A stretch of DNA of 64,000 nt from Anaerosomatales bacterium (GCA_029210645.1 JARGFT010000001.1:127035-191034); one strand, 5' to 3'. Positions 35,427 to 45,178 are shown, counted from the first letter of the stretch. Notes: a model not told the origin generated them from the letters alone. Numbers and translations: made by a program.

Positions 35427-36047
35427 GTGGAGACCCTCCAGCACTTCGCCCTCTTGCTTGTCGGAGGCGCACTGGTCAACAACATCCTGCTGACACGGTT
35501 CATCGGTCTGTGCCCGTTCTTCGGTGTCTCGAACTCGCTCGACACGAGCCTGGGTATGGCGGGCGCCGTGGTGTTCGTGATGACGCTCGCGACAACCGCG
35601 ACCTGGGTGTTCTGGAACGTGCTACTTGTCCCCCTCGGGGTGGGAGACTTCCTCTACATCCCCGCGTTCATCCTCGTGATTGCCGCGCTCGTACAGTTCG
35701 TCGAGATGTACCTGCGCAAGGCGAGCCCGTCGCTCTACCGCTCGCTCGGTATCTTCCTGCCGCTGATCACCACCAACTGCGCCGTCCTGGCGACGGCGAC
35801 CGAGTCGGTCCGCCCCGGCTTCTTCAAGATGGGGGTCGAGTACGGGTTCACCTTCGGCGAGGCTCTCATCTACACGGTCGGCGTGTCCCTCGGCTTCGGC
35901 ATCGCGCTGTTGACCTTCGCCGCGTTGCGCGAACGACTCGAAGTCGCGCCCGTGCCTGACGTGATGCGCGGGACGCCCATGGCATTCATCACGGCGGGCC
36001 TTCTGTCCTTTGGCTACGTGGGCCTCGCCGGATTGTTCGGACTGTGA
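35427..36047 (+). CDS. rnfA: Rnf complex subunit A, integral membrane
   Basis: Homologue of RnfE in inverted topology; the pair bind a [2Fe-2S] cluster in the membrane. The 206-residue protein shows NNILLTRFIGLCPFFGVS and LITTNCAVLATA, each with the conserved Cys. Six membrane helices are evident. The start is GTG at 35427, just after the rnfE stop and behind a GAGG site; the frame is open much further upstream, but those starts lie in rnfE. Confidence 0.95.
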   Translation: METLQHFALLLVGGALVNNILLTRFIGLCPFFGVSNSLDTSLGMAGAVVFVMTLATTATWVFWNVLLVPLGVGDFLYIPAFILVIAALVQFVEMYLRKASPSLYRSLGIFLPLITTNCAVLATATESVRPGFFKMGVEYGFTFGEALIYTVGVSLGFGIALLTFAALRERLEVAPVPDVMRGTPMAFITAGLLSFGYVGLAGLFGL

Positions 36048-36060
36048 GAAAGGTGAGCGT

Positions 36061-36969
36061 GTGGACCCGTTGCTCGTCATAAAGGCCGTCGCTGCGTTGA
36101 GCGCCATCGGCCTCGCGGCGGCCGCGATGCTCACCGCGGCTTCCCGCAAGTTCAGCGTGGAGGTCGACCCGAAGGTGGAGCGGGTCTTGAGCGTGCTGCC
36201 CGGAGCCAACTGCGGTGCCTGCGGCAACCCTTCATGCTTCGCTGCTGCCGAGGCCCTGGTCGAGGGCACGATTCCCGTCACCGCGTGCACGGCAGGAGGT
36301 CAGGCGGTCGCGGACGGAGTCGCCGATGCCCTTGGCGTGGAGAAGTGCGCCGTAGCGTCGATCGTATCGTTGCGCCACTGCGGCGGGGGGCGTGCCGCCT
36401 CCCGCTCCTTCGAGTACAGCGGCGTGCTGGAGTGCAACGCGGTCGCTCGTCTGGCCGGTGGTGACCTCACGTGCCCGGCAGGCTGTTTCGGCTACGGAGA
36501 CTGCGCACGCGCGTGCCCCTTCGACGCGATCACGATCGACAGCCGCGGTCTCCCCGTCATCGACCTGGACCGTTGCACGGGCTGCGAGGTCTGTGTACGC
36601 GAGTGTCCGCGCGGAGCTGCGGGCCTGCTCGCCATGGTTCCCGAGGATGCGGCCATCGCCGTGCGCTGCAACTCGCATGACAGGCCCCGGGCGCGCAAAG
36701 ACTACTGCTCGATGTGCTGCATCGCATGCAAGAAGTGCGAGAAGGCGTGTCCAGCCGATGCCATCCACGTGATCGACCTGCTCGCGGTCGTCGACTTCGA
36801 CAAGTGCATCGCGTGCGGCATGTGCGTCGATGTCTGTCCGCAGGAGTGCATCGATCTCACTGGTCGGCTGGCGATAGCGCCTGCCAGGACTCTGGACGGT
36901 CGCGGTCCCAAGGTCGACGGTTTCGCTCCGGTCATCCCAGGGTCGCCCGCAGGAGTTGAGTGGGGATGA
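36061..36969 (+). CDS. rnfB: Rnf complex subunit B, multi-cluster ferredoxin protein
   Basis: Entry point for ferredoxin electrons. The 302-residue protein has an N-terminal membrane helix and a Fes domain (ANCGACGNPSC, Cys51, 54, 59). Four further Cys sets follow: CPAGCFGYGDCARACP, CTGCEVCVRECP, a CSMCC-x-x-CKKCEKACP set and CIACGMCVDVCP. That is up to five [4Fe-4S] clusters, as in clostridial-type RnfB and more than in the proteobacterial form. The start is GTG at 36061 with AAAGGTGA upstream. It overlaps the next gene. Confidence 0.94.
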   Translation: MDPLLVIKAVAALSAIGLAAAAMLTAASRKFSVEVDPKVERVLSVLPGANCGACGNPSCFAAAEALVEGTIPVTACTAGGQAVADGVADALGVEKCAVASIVSLRHCGGGRAASRSFEYSGVLECNAVARLAGGDLTCPAGCFGYGDCARACPFDAITIDSRGLPVIDLDRCTGCEVCVRECPRGAAGLLAMVPEDAAIAVRCNSHDRPRARKDYCSMCCIACKKCEKACPADAIHVIDLLAVVDFDKCIACGMCVDVCPQECIDLTGRLAIAPARTLDGRGPKVDGFAPVIPGSPAGVEWG

Positions 36970-37319
36970 CGAGGGGCGACGTACTGGTCGCGATCGCGGT
37001 CGTCGCTGTTGCGCTCCTCACTGTGCCGAGTGCTGTTGCGATGCTGGCACCAGCCGGCGACGCGGCCGTCCTGCGTGGCCCGGCTGGTAGCACCACGGTC
37101 AGCACAACCTCTCCTGGAACGTACGTCGTCGAGGGTCATGCGGGGCGTGTGGTCTTCAGGGTTGTCGGGGGCCAGGTCATGGCTACTGCCGCCGACTGTC
37201 CGGACCGCCTCTGCGTCCGGATGGGTGCCGCAGCCCCAGGGCGACCCGTCGTGTGCGCGCCTAACGGTGTCAGTGCGACGCTTGAAAGAGGGGAGGAGCT
37301 CGATGCGGTCTCCCGCTAG
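36966..37319 (+). CDS. NusG domain II-containing protein
   Basis: The 117-residue protein has one N-terminal membrane helix (about residues 7-28) and an extracytoplasmic domain of the NusG-domain-II type, with DCPDRLCVRMG and VVCAPNGVSATL. Cys residues in these two motifs are probably paired. Members of this family often follow rnf genes in clostridia and Coriobacteriia; their role is unknown, and they may help the extracytoplasmic Rnf subunits. The ATG at 36966 overlaps the rnfB stop (ATGA). Confidence 0.85.
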   Translation: MTRGDVLVAIAVVAVALLTVPSAVAMLAPAGDAAVLRGPAGSTTVSTTSPGTYVVEGHAGRVVFRVVGGQVMATAADCPDRLCVRMGAAAPGRPVVCAPNGVSATLERGEELDAVSR

Positions 37320-37842
37320 ACAGAGCTCCGCGCACCGTCTGGCAGCGGGCGCACTTCTTCTCGCGTGTGCCGCACTGCTGGGATACCTGGAGAGCGTGCT
37401 CCTGCCACCTCTGCCCGTCCCGGGCCTGAGACTCGGTCTCGCAAACATCGCAATCGTTCTCGCGCTCGCGATGCACGGTCCCCGTGTGGCGGCGGTCGTC
37501 TCGCTCGGTCGCGTGCTGGTCGTGGCGCTGGCCACCGGCACGCTCGGCGGCCCGGCCTTTCTGCTCTCTCTCGCCGGAGCGTATGCTGCTTTGGCCGCGA
37601 TGGTGCTGCTGGCATGCGCGGGTCCCACCTTCTCCGTGGTCGGCTGGTCGGTGCTGGGTTCTGCTGCTCACGTCACGGGCCAGTTGCTCGTCGCTTCACT
37701 CCTCGTCTCCTCGAGCGCTCCGCTCGCGCTTCTCCCGGTCTCTCTCGGCCTGAGTGTCCCTCTCGGACTCGCTGTCGGTTCCACCGTCCGTCTCCTTCTC
37801 TCCCGCATCCCCGACTTGTCGCTGTCGGCTGCCGGAAGATAG
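37303..37842 (+). CDS. Gx transporter family / heptaprenyl diphosphate synthase component I-like membrane protein
   Basis: A 179-residue, very hydrophobic protein with five or six membrane helices. The motif GLRLGLANIAIVLALAMHGP is characteristic of this S-component-like family. Although named after a heptaprenyl diphosphate synthase subunit, the family resembles ECF-type transport S components and its substrate is unknown. It regularly sits beside rnf and NusG-II genes. The ATG at 37303 has GGGAGG upstream and overlaps the previous gene by 17 nt, so it belongs to the rnf operon. Confidence 0.85.
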   Translation: MRSPARQSSAHRLAAGALLLACAALLGYLESVLLPPLPVPGLRLGLANIAIVLALAMHGPRVAAVVSLGRVLVVALATGTLGGPAFLLSLAGAYAALAAMVLLACAGPTFSVVGWSVLGSAAHVTGQLLVASLLVSSSAPLALLPVSLGLSVPLGLAVGSTVRLLLSRIPDLSLSAAGR

Positions 37843-37855
37843 GGAGGTGGGCGCC

Positions 37856-38518
37856 ATGGCGCCTCGCCTGATGCAGAACGGGGCCACGCCCCGCGAGATC
37901 GTGTTGTCCGGTCGTGTCGAGTCGCTCTCGGATGCGGCATTGCTCTCCGTGTTGATCGGAGAGGAGGGCGACGACCGGGCCCGCGTCCTGCTCGAGCGAC
38001 ACCCCGCGCCAGATGCGCTGTGGCGTGTGTGCGCGGAGGACCTCGTGGTGCTCCCGGGTGTCGGTCCCGCCGCAGCCTCACGCGTCCTGGCGTGTCTGGA
38101 GATGAGCCGGAGGGCGGCTGTCTGGCGAACAGGTTCCAAGAAGACCGTCTCTACGCCGGAGGATGTTGTCGCGTTGTGCTGGCCCCAGATGCGCGGTGCC
38201 GACAAAGAGCACTTCTGGGCTCTCGCGCTCAACACCAAGAACCACGTCATGCGAGTTGTCGAGGTCTCGGTGGGGAGCCTTAACGCCTCGATCGTCCACC
38301 CGCGCGAGCTGTTCAAGGAAGCCGTGCGCCTCTCGGCAGCATCCGTGGTCGTGGTACACAATCATCCGAGCGGCGACCCGACCCCGTCGGGTGCCGACAT
38401 CCAGCTGACGCGCCGGCTGGTCAAGGCGGGCGACGTGCTGGGCATAGAGCTCCTCGACCACGTCATCATCGGAGACGGGGGGGAGCATTCGAGCCTCCGG
38501 GAACTGAACCTCATGTGA
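37856..38518 (+). CDS. radC: RadC-family JAB/MPN-domain protein
   Basis: The 220-residue protein has an N-terminal helix-hairpin-helix part and a C-terminal MPN domain. The zinc motif is [14 protein letters not shown] (His168, His170, Asp181), and [26 protein letters not shown] precedes it in shorter recognisable parts. Despite its name, RadC is not proven to be a repair enzyme. It is next to mreB, an arrangement common in many bacteria. The ATG at 37856 has GGGAGG upstream. Confidence 0.93.
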   Translation: MAPRLMQNGATPREIVLSGRVESLSDAALLSVLIGEEGDDRARVLLERHPAPDALWRVCAEDLVVLPGVGPAAASRVLACLEMSRRAAVWRTGSKKTVSTPEDVVALCWPQMRGADKEHFWALALNTKNHVMRVVEVSVGSLNASIVHPRELFKEAVRLSAASVVVVHNHPSGDPTPSGADIQLTRRLVKAGDVLGIELLDHVIIGDGGEHSSLRELNLM

Positions 38519-38572
38519 GTTTCGTGTAGCTCAGAGGCGTTGCCGTACCGTAGCGAGCAGCGTCAAGCGCTG

Positions 38573-38581
38573 TGCTACACT
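38573..38581 (+). promoter_or_regulatory. Candidate extended -10 promoter upstream of mreB
   Basis: TG-C-TACACT fits an extended -10 element in the 200-nt gap between radC and mreB; no good -35 is seen. It would drive the rod-shape operon with a leader of about 130 nt. Confidence 0.4.
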
Positions 38582-38720
38582 TGTCCGGGTCTCGGACCTG
38601 CGGTTCTCGGGAACGGATGCTCCCGCGGACCATTTCGTTGTGCGGTCGCTCGGCATGCGGGAGTGCATGCGGGCGCTCCGCGGCGGCATCGCCGCCACCG
38701 TGAAAGGAGCTGCAGCGACC

Positions 38721-39761
38721 GTGTCGCTTGTGGATATGTTCTTCAACTCGTGGGGCGGCGACATGGCCGTCGACCTCGGCACCGCCAACACACTCGTCTC
38801 CGTGCGCGGCCGGGGCATCGTGCTCATCGAGCCGTCGGTCGTCGCGGTGGAGAAGGACACCAAACGTGTCCTGGCCGTCGGCATCGAGGCCAAGCGGATG
38901 CTCGGCCGAACACCGGGCAGCATCGTTGCGATCCGTCCGCTCAAGGACGGTGTCATCGCCGACTTCGAGGTCACCGAATCGATGCTGCGCTACTTCATCA
39001 ACAAGACCAGAGTGAAGCGGTTTCCCTGGCAGCCCAAGCCGCGCGTCGTCGTCTGCGTTCCCTCGGGTGTGACCGAGGTCGAGAAGCGCGCGGTCTTCGA
39101 GGCAACCATGCAGGCGGGCGCACGGCAGGCATACCTGATCGAGGAGCCGATGGCCGCCGCGATCGGCGCAGGTCTCCCGATCCAGGAGCCGACGGGGAAC
39201 ATGGTCGTCGACGTCGGCGGTGGTACCACTGAGGTGGCGGTGATCTCGCTCGGCGGTATCGTCGTGGCACAGTCGATCAGGATTGCCGGCGACGAGTTCG
39301 ACGAGGCGATAATCGCTCACGTCAAGCGCGCGTACAACGTGCTCATCGGCGAGCGGACCGCCGAGGAGATCAAGTTCGAGATCGGCAGCGCATGGCCGCT
39401 TCTCGAGGAGGTAGATGTCGAGGTTCGCGGCAGGGACCTGCTTACCGGACTTCCCAGAACGGTGGCGATGGAGTCCGAGGAGATTCGCGAGGCGATGGAG
39501 GAGCCGATCGCGGCGATCGTTGCTGCCGTCAAGGCCACTCTCGAGCAGACGCCGCCCGAGCTTGCGAGCGATCTGATGGAGTACGGTATCGTGCTGACCG
39601 GCGGCGGAGCCCTGCTGAAGGGTCTCGATGAGCGACTCAAGCACGAGACCGGCATGCCCGTCCACGTCTCGGGCAACGCGCTCACGAACGTGGTCGACGG
39701 CTCAGCGATGGCTCTTGAGGAGATCGACGCACTCAAGAAGGTCCTCACGGGCGCCAGGTAG
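38721..39761 (+). CDS. mreB: Rod shape-determining protein MreB
   Basis: Actin-like ATPase that forms membrane-associated filaments and guides cell-wall elongation. The 346-residue protein has the phosphate-binding motifs DLGTANTLV and [13 protein letters not shown] and the adenosine motif [14 protein letters not shown]. The length is normal with the GTG at 38721; an AAAGGAG site lies about 11 nt upstream. Longer starts add residues unlike the family. It leads mreB-mreC-mreD-PBP2-rodA, which together make the elongasome. Confidence 0.95.
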   Translation: MSLVDMFFNSWGGDMAVDLGTANTLVSVRGRGIVLIEPSVVAVEKDTKRVLAVGIEAKRMLGRTPGSIVAIRPLKDGVIADFEVTESMLRYFINKTRVKRFPWQPKPRVVVCVPSGVTEVEKRAVFEATMQAGARQAYLIEEPMAAAIGAGLPIQEPTGNMVVDVGGGTTEVAVISLGGIVVAQSIRIAGDEFDEAIIAHVKRAYNVLIGERTAEEIKFEIGSAWPLLEEVDVEVRGRDLLTGLPRTVAMESEEIREAMEEPIAAIVAAVKATLEQTPPELASDLMEYGIVLTGGGALLKGLDERLKHETGMPVHVSGNALTNVVDGSAMALEEIDALKKVLTGAR

Positions 39762-39778
39762 GGAGGCTCGTCTCCGCA

Positions 39779-40639
39779 GTGCGCATCTCCGAACGCGAGA
39801 AGAGAGGCGGAGACGGGTGGATACTCGCCCTGCTTCTCGTCGCGGCCTTCGTGCTGACGACGGTCTACTTCCGTGAGAGTCCCACGGGTCCCCTTCATAC
39901 CGCTCGCAGCGGAGTACAGGCCGCCCTTGCACCGGTAAGTCGCCTCGGCTACGCGGCTACCTCTCCGGTACGGGCGGTCAGTAGCTGGTTCGGTGATCTC
40001 GGGGTGTCGCGGAGCGATCTTGAAGCGCTGCGCGCGCAGAACGAGGAGATGCGTGCACGTCTCGCAGCTCTGGAGGAGGCGCGTCAGGAGAACGAGCGAC
40101 TCCGCGAACTCGTCGAGTTCGTCGAGACACGCGAACTCGAGGCGGTGGGGGCACGGGTGATCGGCAAGCCCGCAACGCTGTGGGAGGGCGTCATCACCAT
40201 CGACCGTGGCACTGCCGGGGGGGTTGAGCCGGGCATGCCGGTGCTTGCCGCGCAGGGCTTGATCGGGCAGATCGTCGAGGTTGCCCAGCACAGCTCACGG
40301 GTACGGCTGATCACGGATCAGAGGAGCGGAGTCTCCGCGATGCTGCAGTCGACGCGGGCCGAGGGTATCGTTAATGGCTCCATCGAGGGCGATATCACGC
40401 TCGACTTCGTCAGTCGAGAGAGCACCGTGACGGTGGGCGAGGCCGTGCTCACCTCCGGGATGGGCGGCGTCTACCCCAAGGGGCTCCTGATCGGTGAGGT
40501 CGCAGATGTCCAGCTCAATGAAGCCGACCTGTTTCCCCGTATCCGCTTGCGTCCGACCGCCGACCTCGCGGGTCTCGAAGAGGTCGTCGTCTTGGTCGGT
40601 GCCCCGATCGACGCCGAAGTCACCGGAGGTGGCGAGTGA
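39779..40639 (+). CDS. mreC: Rod shape-determining protein MreC
   Basis: Bitopic membrane scaffold that links MreB to the peptidoglycan synthases. The 286-residue protein has one membrane helix near residues 14-30, a coiled coil (about 80-118) and two beta domains with GVITIDRGTAGGVEPGMPVL and GLIGQI. GTG at 39779 is the most likely start, though the GGGAGG site lies 12 nt away. It overlaps mreD. Confidence 0.93.
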   Translation: MRISEREKRGGDGWILALLLVAAFVLTTVYFRESPTGPLHTARSGVQAALAPVSRLGYAATSPVRAVSSWFGDLGVSRSDLEALRAQNEEMRARLAALEEARQENERLRELVEFVETRELEAVGARVIGKPATLWEGVITIDRGTAGGVEPGMPVLAAQGLIGQIVEVAQHSSRVRLITDQRSGVSAMLQSTRAEGIVNGSIEGDITLDFVSRESTVTVGEAVLTSGMGGVYPKGLLIGEVADVQLNEADLFPRIRLRPTADLAGLEEVVVLVGAPIDAEVTGGGE

Positions 40640-41145
40640 ACAGGTACGTGCCGCTCATCACCGTCGCCGTCGCCTTCCTGCTGCAGGCGGCGCTCGTTCC
40701 CTACATCGCGATCGCGGGCGTCATGCCCAACGCTCTGCTCCTTGCAGCGGTCACTATCGCGCTCGTCAAGGGCCCTCGGGGCGGGATGCTGAGCGGGTTC
40801 TTCGGGGGAATCCTCTTCGATCTGTTGGGGACGGGACCCATAGGCGTGGGTGCATTCGTGTTCTGTCTCGTCGGATTCATCGCCGGTTCGATCCAGGAGA
40901 ACACGTTTTCCGATGGATGGGTCGTGCCGCTGGTTATCGTCTTCATCGCAAGCGTTGCCGCCGAGGCGATGTACGCGGTCGGGCTCAGCGTTCTGGGCGA
41001 AGGAGGACTCAGCATGGGTGGCGCGCTCGGGCTCGTCCTCCCGGCGGCGTTGTATAATTCGGCTTTGGCCGTCCTCGTGTACCCGTGGGTGGCGCGCTTC
41101 TTGCGAAGAGAGAAGCCGATGACCACCTTCCGTCGTCTGGCGTAG
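40636..41145 (+). CDS. mreD: Rod shape-determining protein MreD
   Basis: A 169-residue polytopic membrane protein with five or six helices and the family pattern VKGPRGGMLSGFFGGILFDLL in shorter parts (near residues 42-62). It stabilises the MreBC complex. The GTG at 40636 overlaps the mreC stop (GTGA) with GGAGGT upstream. Confidence 0.9.
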   Translation: MNRYVPLITVAVAFLLQAALVPYIAIAGVMPNALLLAAVTIALVKGPRGGMLSGFFGGILFDLLGTGPIGVGAFVFCLVGFIAGSIQENTFSDGWVVPLVIVFIASVAAEAMYAVGLSVLGEGGLSMGGALGLVLPAALYNSALAVLVYPWVARFLRREKPMTTFRRLA

Positions 41146-41204
41146 CCCGACGCGTCGTCTCCGAGTCCGTGGGCGTCCCCGGTACAGCTGTGTGGAGCTT
41201 GATA

Positions 41205-43061
41205 GTGGCCACCTTTCGTGAACGACTCAAACCTCGATATGCGACGCTCGGGATCATCTTCCTGAGCGTCCTTGGCGTGTTGTTCCTGCGCGCCTGGAGC
41301 ATCCAGGTGATCAACGCCGATCGCTATGCGGCGGCCGCCGAGAACAACCGCGTGCGCGAGATCGCGATCGACGCACCACGGGGGCGGATCCTCGACCGCA
41401 ACGGGAACCCGCTCGTCACGAACCGGGCCACACTCGGGGTCACCGTGGCGCCGGGCGCGAAGGACGACGAGGACATGCTCTATCGCCTGTCCGTCGTGCT
41501 CGAGATGCCCCTCGACGACCTGATGGAGCGGGTGAGCTCGACGCGCGAAGCTGCGCTCAAGCCACGGCTGGTGGCGCTCGACGTGCCGATGACGGTTGTC
41601 GCGTACCTCGCCGAGCACGAGACGGAGTATCCCGGCGTCGAGGTCTCGGTGGTCCCCGTGCGCGAGTACCCTCACGGGTCCCTCGCTGCGCACGTGCTCG
41701 GATACACGGGCGAGATCTCCGAGGAGAGCCTTAACTCCGGAGAGATGGAGGGCTACGTACTGGGCGACCTGGTGGGCAAGTCGGGCGCAGAGTGGCAGTT
41801 CGAGTCGGTGCTCCAGGGCGAGAAGGGCTACCGGCGCGTCGAGGTCGATGCAGTGGGCTCGCCGCGGCACGTTCTCGAGGAGGCCGAGCCGGTCGCAGGG
41901 CGCGACGTGGTACTGACCATCGATCTCGAGATCCAGCAGGTCGCCGAGGAGGCGCTGGAAAGGGCGCTCGTGGAGGCGAGGGCCGACGACTTCCTTAACG
42001 CCCGCGCCGGAGCGGCGGTTGCGCTCGACGTGCACACGGGCGAGGTACTGGCCATGGCGAGCGTGCCCACCTTCGACCCGACGCTGTTCATCGGCGGCAT
42101 CAGCACCCGCGATTGGGAGGCCCTGACCGCGGAGGACAGCGAGTATCCGCTGAACAATCGCGCCATACAGGCGGCGTATCCTCCCGCGTCCACGTACAAG
42201 GCGATCACGGGTATGGCAGGGCTCGAGTTCGGCGTGACCTCGCTCGGGCATTCGTACTACTGCGCCGGTCGCTGGACAGGTATGGGAGAGCAGTGGTCGA
42301 AGTTCTGCTGGAAACGTAGCGGACACGGCTCGATCGGCTTCACCCGCGGGGTGGCCGAGAGCTGTGACGTGGTCTTCTACGAGATCGGCTACGAGTTCTA
42401 CAAGCGTGACCGTGAAGAACTTCAGGAGTTCGCGCGCCGCTTCGGAGTCGGCTCCGTGACGGGGATCGATCTTCCCGGTGAGGTGTCGGGCAGGGTGCCG
42501 GACGCAGCATGGAAGGCGGAGTTCAACGCGAACTACCCCGAGTACCGCCAGTGGCTGCCGGGCGACACCGTGAACATGGTGATCGGCCAGGGAGATCTCC
42601 TCACCACACCGCTGCAGATGGCTGCCGTCTACGCGGGCATCGCCAACGACGGCGACGTCATGCGACCGCACGTGCTCAAGGAGGTCCTGGATTCCAGGGG
42701 CGAGGCCGTCCGGGCGTTCGAGCCGGAGGTGGCGTTCTCGCCTGAGGTCTCACCCGAGACGCTCCGCACGATGCACAACGCGCTGCTGGCGGTCACAGAG
42801 TCGGGGACCGGCCGGAGTGCGCTCAGGGGCTTCGCCGAGCGGGTGGCAGGCAAGACCGGGACCGCGGAGGTCGCCGGCAAGGACGACTACGCGTGGTTCA
42901 CCGCCTACGCACCCGCGGACGACCCGCAGTATGCCGTCGCCGTCGTGATCGAGCAGGGCGGGGGAGGCGGGGCGGTCGCAGGGCCTGCCGCGCGCAAGAT
43001 TCTCGCGGCGCTCCTCGGACTGCCCGTCGAACATGTGCAGGCGACCGATGTCTCGCGTTAG
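41205..43061 (+). CDS. mrdA: Penicillin-binding protein 2 (transpeptidase of the elongasome)
   Basis: Class B PBP that cross-links peptidoglycan during elongation. The 618-residue protein has an N-terminal membrane helix (about 12-32), the PBP dimer/pedestal domain with APRGRILDRNGN, and a transpeptidase domain with SxxK (Ser329-Thr-Tyr-Lys332), an SxN-equivalent ESCDVVF and KTG at 550-552. I chose the GTG at 41205, which has GGAG 7 nt upstream and gives MATFRERLKPRY; the open frame upstream overlaps mreD. It works with RodA, encoded next. Confidence 0.94.
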   Translation: MATFRERLKPRYATLGIIFLSVLGVLFLRAWSIQVINADRYAAAAENNRVREIAIDAPRGRILDRNGNPLVTNRATLGVTVAPGAKDDEDMLYRLSVVLEMPLDDLMERVSSTREAALKPRLVALDVPMTVVAYLAEHETEYPGVEVSVVPVREYPHGSLAAHVLGYTGEISEESLNSGEMEGYVLGDLVGKSGAEWQFESVLQGEKGYRRVEVDAVGSPRHVLEEAEPVAGRDVVLTIDLEIQQVAEEALERALVEARADDFLNARAGAAVALDVHTGEVLAMASVPTFDPTLFIGGISTRDWEALTAEDSEYPLNNRAIQAAYPPASTYKAITGMAGLEFGVTSLGHSYYCAGRWTGMGEQWSKFCWKRSGHGSIGFTRGVAESCDVVFYEIGYEFYKRDREELQEFARRFGVGSVTGIDLPGEVSGRVPDAAWKAEFNANYPEYRQWLPGDTVNMVIGQGDLLTTPLQMAAVYAGIANDGDVMRPHVLKEVLDSRGEAVRAFEPEVAFSPEVSPETLRTMHNALLAVTESGTGRSALRGFAERVAGKTGTAEVAGKDDYAWFTAYAPADDPQYAVAVVIEQGGGGGAVAGPAARKILAALLGLPVEHVQATDVSR

Positions 43062-44181
43062 TCAACGGATGACAGCCAGGACGTCGGGTCTGCGCAAGTG
43101 GGCGAACTTCCCGCTCCTGCTGACCGTCGGGTTCCTGCTCCTGTACGGCGCCGTGATCGTTCACTCGGCGACCTCAGGCTTTGGATCGGGAGCAGCGATG
43201 TTCCAGCGCCAGCTTCTCGGCGCGGGGCTTGGCCTCGTCGCCCTCTGTGTCATGTGGGTGCTTGACTATCGCATGTACGAGAGTTGGCTCGGGCCGCTTG
43301 TTGTGTTGAACGCGTTTCTGATCGTGAGCCCGCTCATTCCCGGGCTCGGCGTCGAGGCCAAGGGCGCTCAGGCATGGCTGGAGATCGCGGGGGTGCGGCT
43401 GTTCCAGCCCGCCGAGCCGGCCAAGCTGATCACGATCGTGATCATGGCGATCGTTATCTCGCAGTACAAGGGGGTGATCGAAAGGCCACGGGACGTAGCG
43501 AGGATAACCGCATTCCTGGCGCTGCCCTTCGGTCTGATCCTGCTCCAACCGGACCTGGGCACCGGGCTGGTCTTCATCGCGATCACGATGGGCATGCTGG
43601 TAGTGGGCGGGCTCAAGCCCAAGTGGTTCGTCCTGTTCGCTGTGATCGGCGTGATCGCCGTGGCCGGGGTGTTCCGGTTCGGGCTGCTGCAGCAGTACCA
43701 GGAGGACCGCTTGCTCGTCTTCATCCAGCCGGATCGCGACCCGCGCGGTGCCGGCTACAACCTCGAGCAGTCCAAGATCGCGATCGGGTCGGGAGGGCTG
43801 ACCGGCAAGGGTCTGGGCCAGGGCACCCAGTCGAACCTGAACTTCCTGCCCGAACGCCACACCGACTTCATCTTCTCGGTGCTCGGCGAGGAACTCGGAT
43901 TCGTGGGAACGGTTCTGCTGCTCGGACTGTACCTCGCACTTCTGATGGTCGCGCTGGAGATATCGACATCCTCGCGTGACCTGTACGGATCGCTGGTCGC
44001 GGTCGGTCTCATCAGCATGTGGACCTTCCAGATCCTGCAGAACATGGGTATGACGATGGGGCTCATGCCCATCACGGGCATCCCGCTGCCTTTCATCAGC
44101 TTCGGCTCGTCGTTCATGCTCACGAACCTGGCCGGAACAGGTATGCTCTTGTCTGTATGGGCACGGCGCTCCGGCGTCTAG
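43048..44181 (+). CDS. rodA: Rod shape-determining protein RodA (SEDS glycosyltransferase)
   Basis: SEDS-family peptidoglycan polymerase, 377 residues with about ten membrane helices. Characteristic motifs are EPAKLITIV, QPDLGTGLVF, GLGQGTQSNLNFLPERHTDF and ITGIPLPFISFGSS. It pairs with PBP2 from the gene upstream. ATG at 43048 overlaps the mrdA end by 14 nt; an ATG at 43069 is the alternative, and neither has a strong ribosome site. Confidence 0.94.
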   Translation: MSRVSQRMTARTSGLRKWANFPLLLTVGFLLLYGAVIVHSATSGFGSGAAMFQRQLLGAGLGLVALCVMWVLDYRMYESWLGPLVVLNAFLIVSPLIPGLGVEAKGAQAWLEIAGVRLFQPAEPAKLITIVIMAIVISQYKGVIERPRDVARITAFLALPFGLILLQPDLGTGLVFIAITMGMLVVGGLKPKWFVLFAVIGVIAVAGVFRFGLLQQYQEDRLLVFIQPDRDPRGAGYNLEQSKIAIGSGGLTGKGLGQGTQSNLNFLPERHTDFIFSVLGEELGFVGTVLLLGLYLALLMVALEISTSSRDLYGSLVAVGLISMWTFQILQNMGMTMGLMPITGIPLPFISFGSSFMLTNLAGTGMLLSVWARRSGV

Positions 44182-44212
44182 GGCCATCTGTCGTGAAGAA
44201 GGGGGAATCCCC

Positions 44213-45178
44213 GTGGCTTTGCCGATCAACGTTCCCGATCTGCTGCGCTCGAGTTCGAAGATCAACGCCGAGCGGGAGCAGCCGCTTCGCATCGTGATCG
44301 TCGTCGAGCCCGACGCTCCCGACGAGCTGATCGACGCCGTGCGCGACCGGTTCAGACCCAACACCTCCAACGCTCGTCTGCAGATCGAGGTGGCGGAAGC
44401 TGACGTCCGTGTCCCGCTCAGAGACACGAGCGACGCGGTCATCGCGGTGGTGGGGAGCGGCCGCTCCGGGATCGCGGCGACACTGGCCGAGGCCCGGGAC
44501 AGGGCCATTCCGGCGCTCGCCGTCGGGCTGGCCGGCAACCTCCGGGATGTCGCGGAGTACGCCGCCCATCCGTACGCGGACACCGTTGCGGAGCTCGACG
44601 CCGCGCGCGTGATCGACGACGAGGTCTCGGCATGGCTCGTCGAGCGACTGTCCGGAAAGCGCCTTGCGCTGGCGCACAACTTTCCCTTTATGCGCAAGGC
44701 GGTCGCTGACGAGGCCGTCAAAGCGACTGCACTGCAAAACGCGCTCATCGGGACCGTCGTGATCATCCCCGGTGCCGATATGCCGCTCATGACGCTCAAC
44801 CAGGCCAAGATGCTGCTTCAGATCGCTGCGGCCTACGGACAGCGTCTCGGTACCGAGCGCATCAAGGAGCTTGGGGCCGTCGTCGGCGGCGGTTTCGCGC
44901 TCAGGGCAGTGGCCCGCCAACTCCTCGTGTTCGTGCCCGGCTTCGGGTGGGCGGTCAAAGGCGCCATCGCGTACGGCGGGACGATCGCGATGGGCAAGGC
45001 GGCCGTCAGCTACTTCGAAGAAGGGTTCGATCTCGCGGAGATCGCGGGCAAGCTCGTGGAGGTACGGGACGCCGCGGTCGAGCGGATCCGTCGCGACAAG
45101 CATGTGCTGAGACATACGGCCGCCGAGCTGGCCGAGGCGCGCGACGCGCGCGCGGACGACGAGCCCAGTGAACTCTGA
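44213..45178 (+). CDS. DUF697 family protein
   Basis: The 321-residue protein has a GTPase-like N-terminal half without a clear P-loop (VVGSGRSGIAAT is a candidate) and a C-terminal DUF697/YcjF-type region. The latter shows hydrophobic helices around QNALIGTVVIIPGADMPLMT and VPGFGWAVKGAIAYGG. It may be membrane-associated. The function is unknown. The start is GTG at 44213 with AAGGGGG upstream, 31 nt after rodA. It overlaps the radical SAM gene by 11 nt, so it is probably co-transcribed with it. Confidence 0.8.
   Translation: MALPINVPDLLRSSSKINAEREQPLRIVIVVEPDAPDELIDAVRDRFRPNTSNARLQIEVAEADVRVPLRDTSDAVIAVVGSGRSGIAATLAEARDRAIPALAVGLAGNLRDVAEYAAHPYADTVAELDAARVIDDEVSAWLVERLSGKRLALAHNFPFMRKAVADEAVKATALQNALIGTVVIIPGADMPLMTLNQAKMLLQIAAAYGQRLGTERIKELGAVVGGGFALRAVARQLLVFVPGFGWAVKGAIAYGGTIAMGKAAVSYFEEGFDLAEIAGKLVEVRDAAVERIRRDKHVLRHTAAELAEARDARADDEPSEL

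Noticed and set aside
40701-42671. A 656-codon minus-strand frame across mreD and mrdA
   Set aside because: Antisense to genes with clear motifs (SxxK, KTG); no domain seen.
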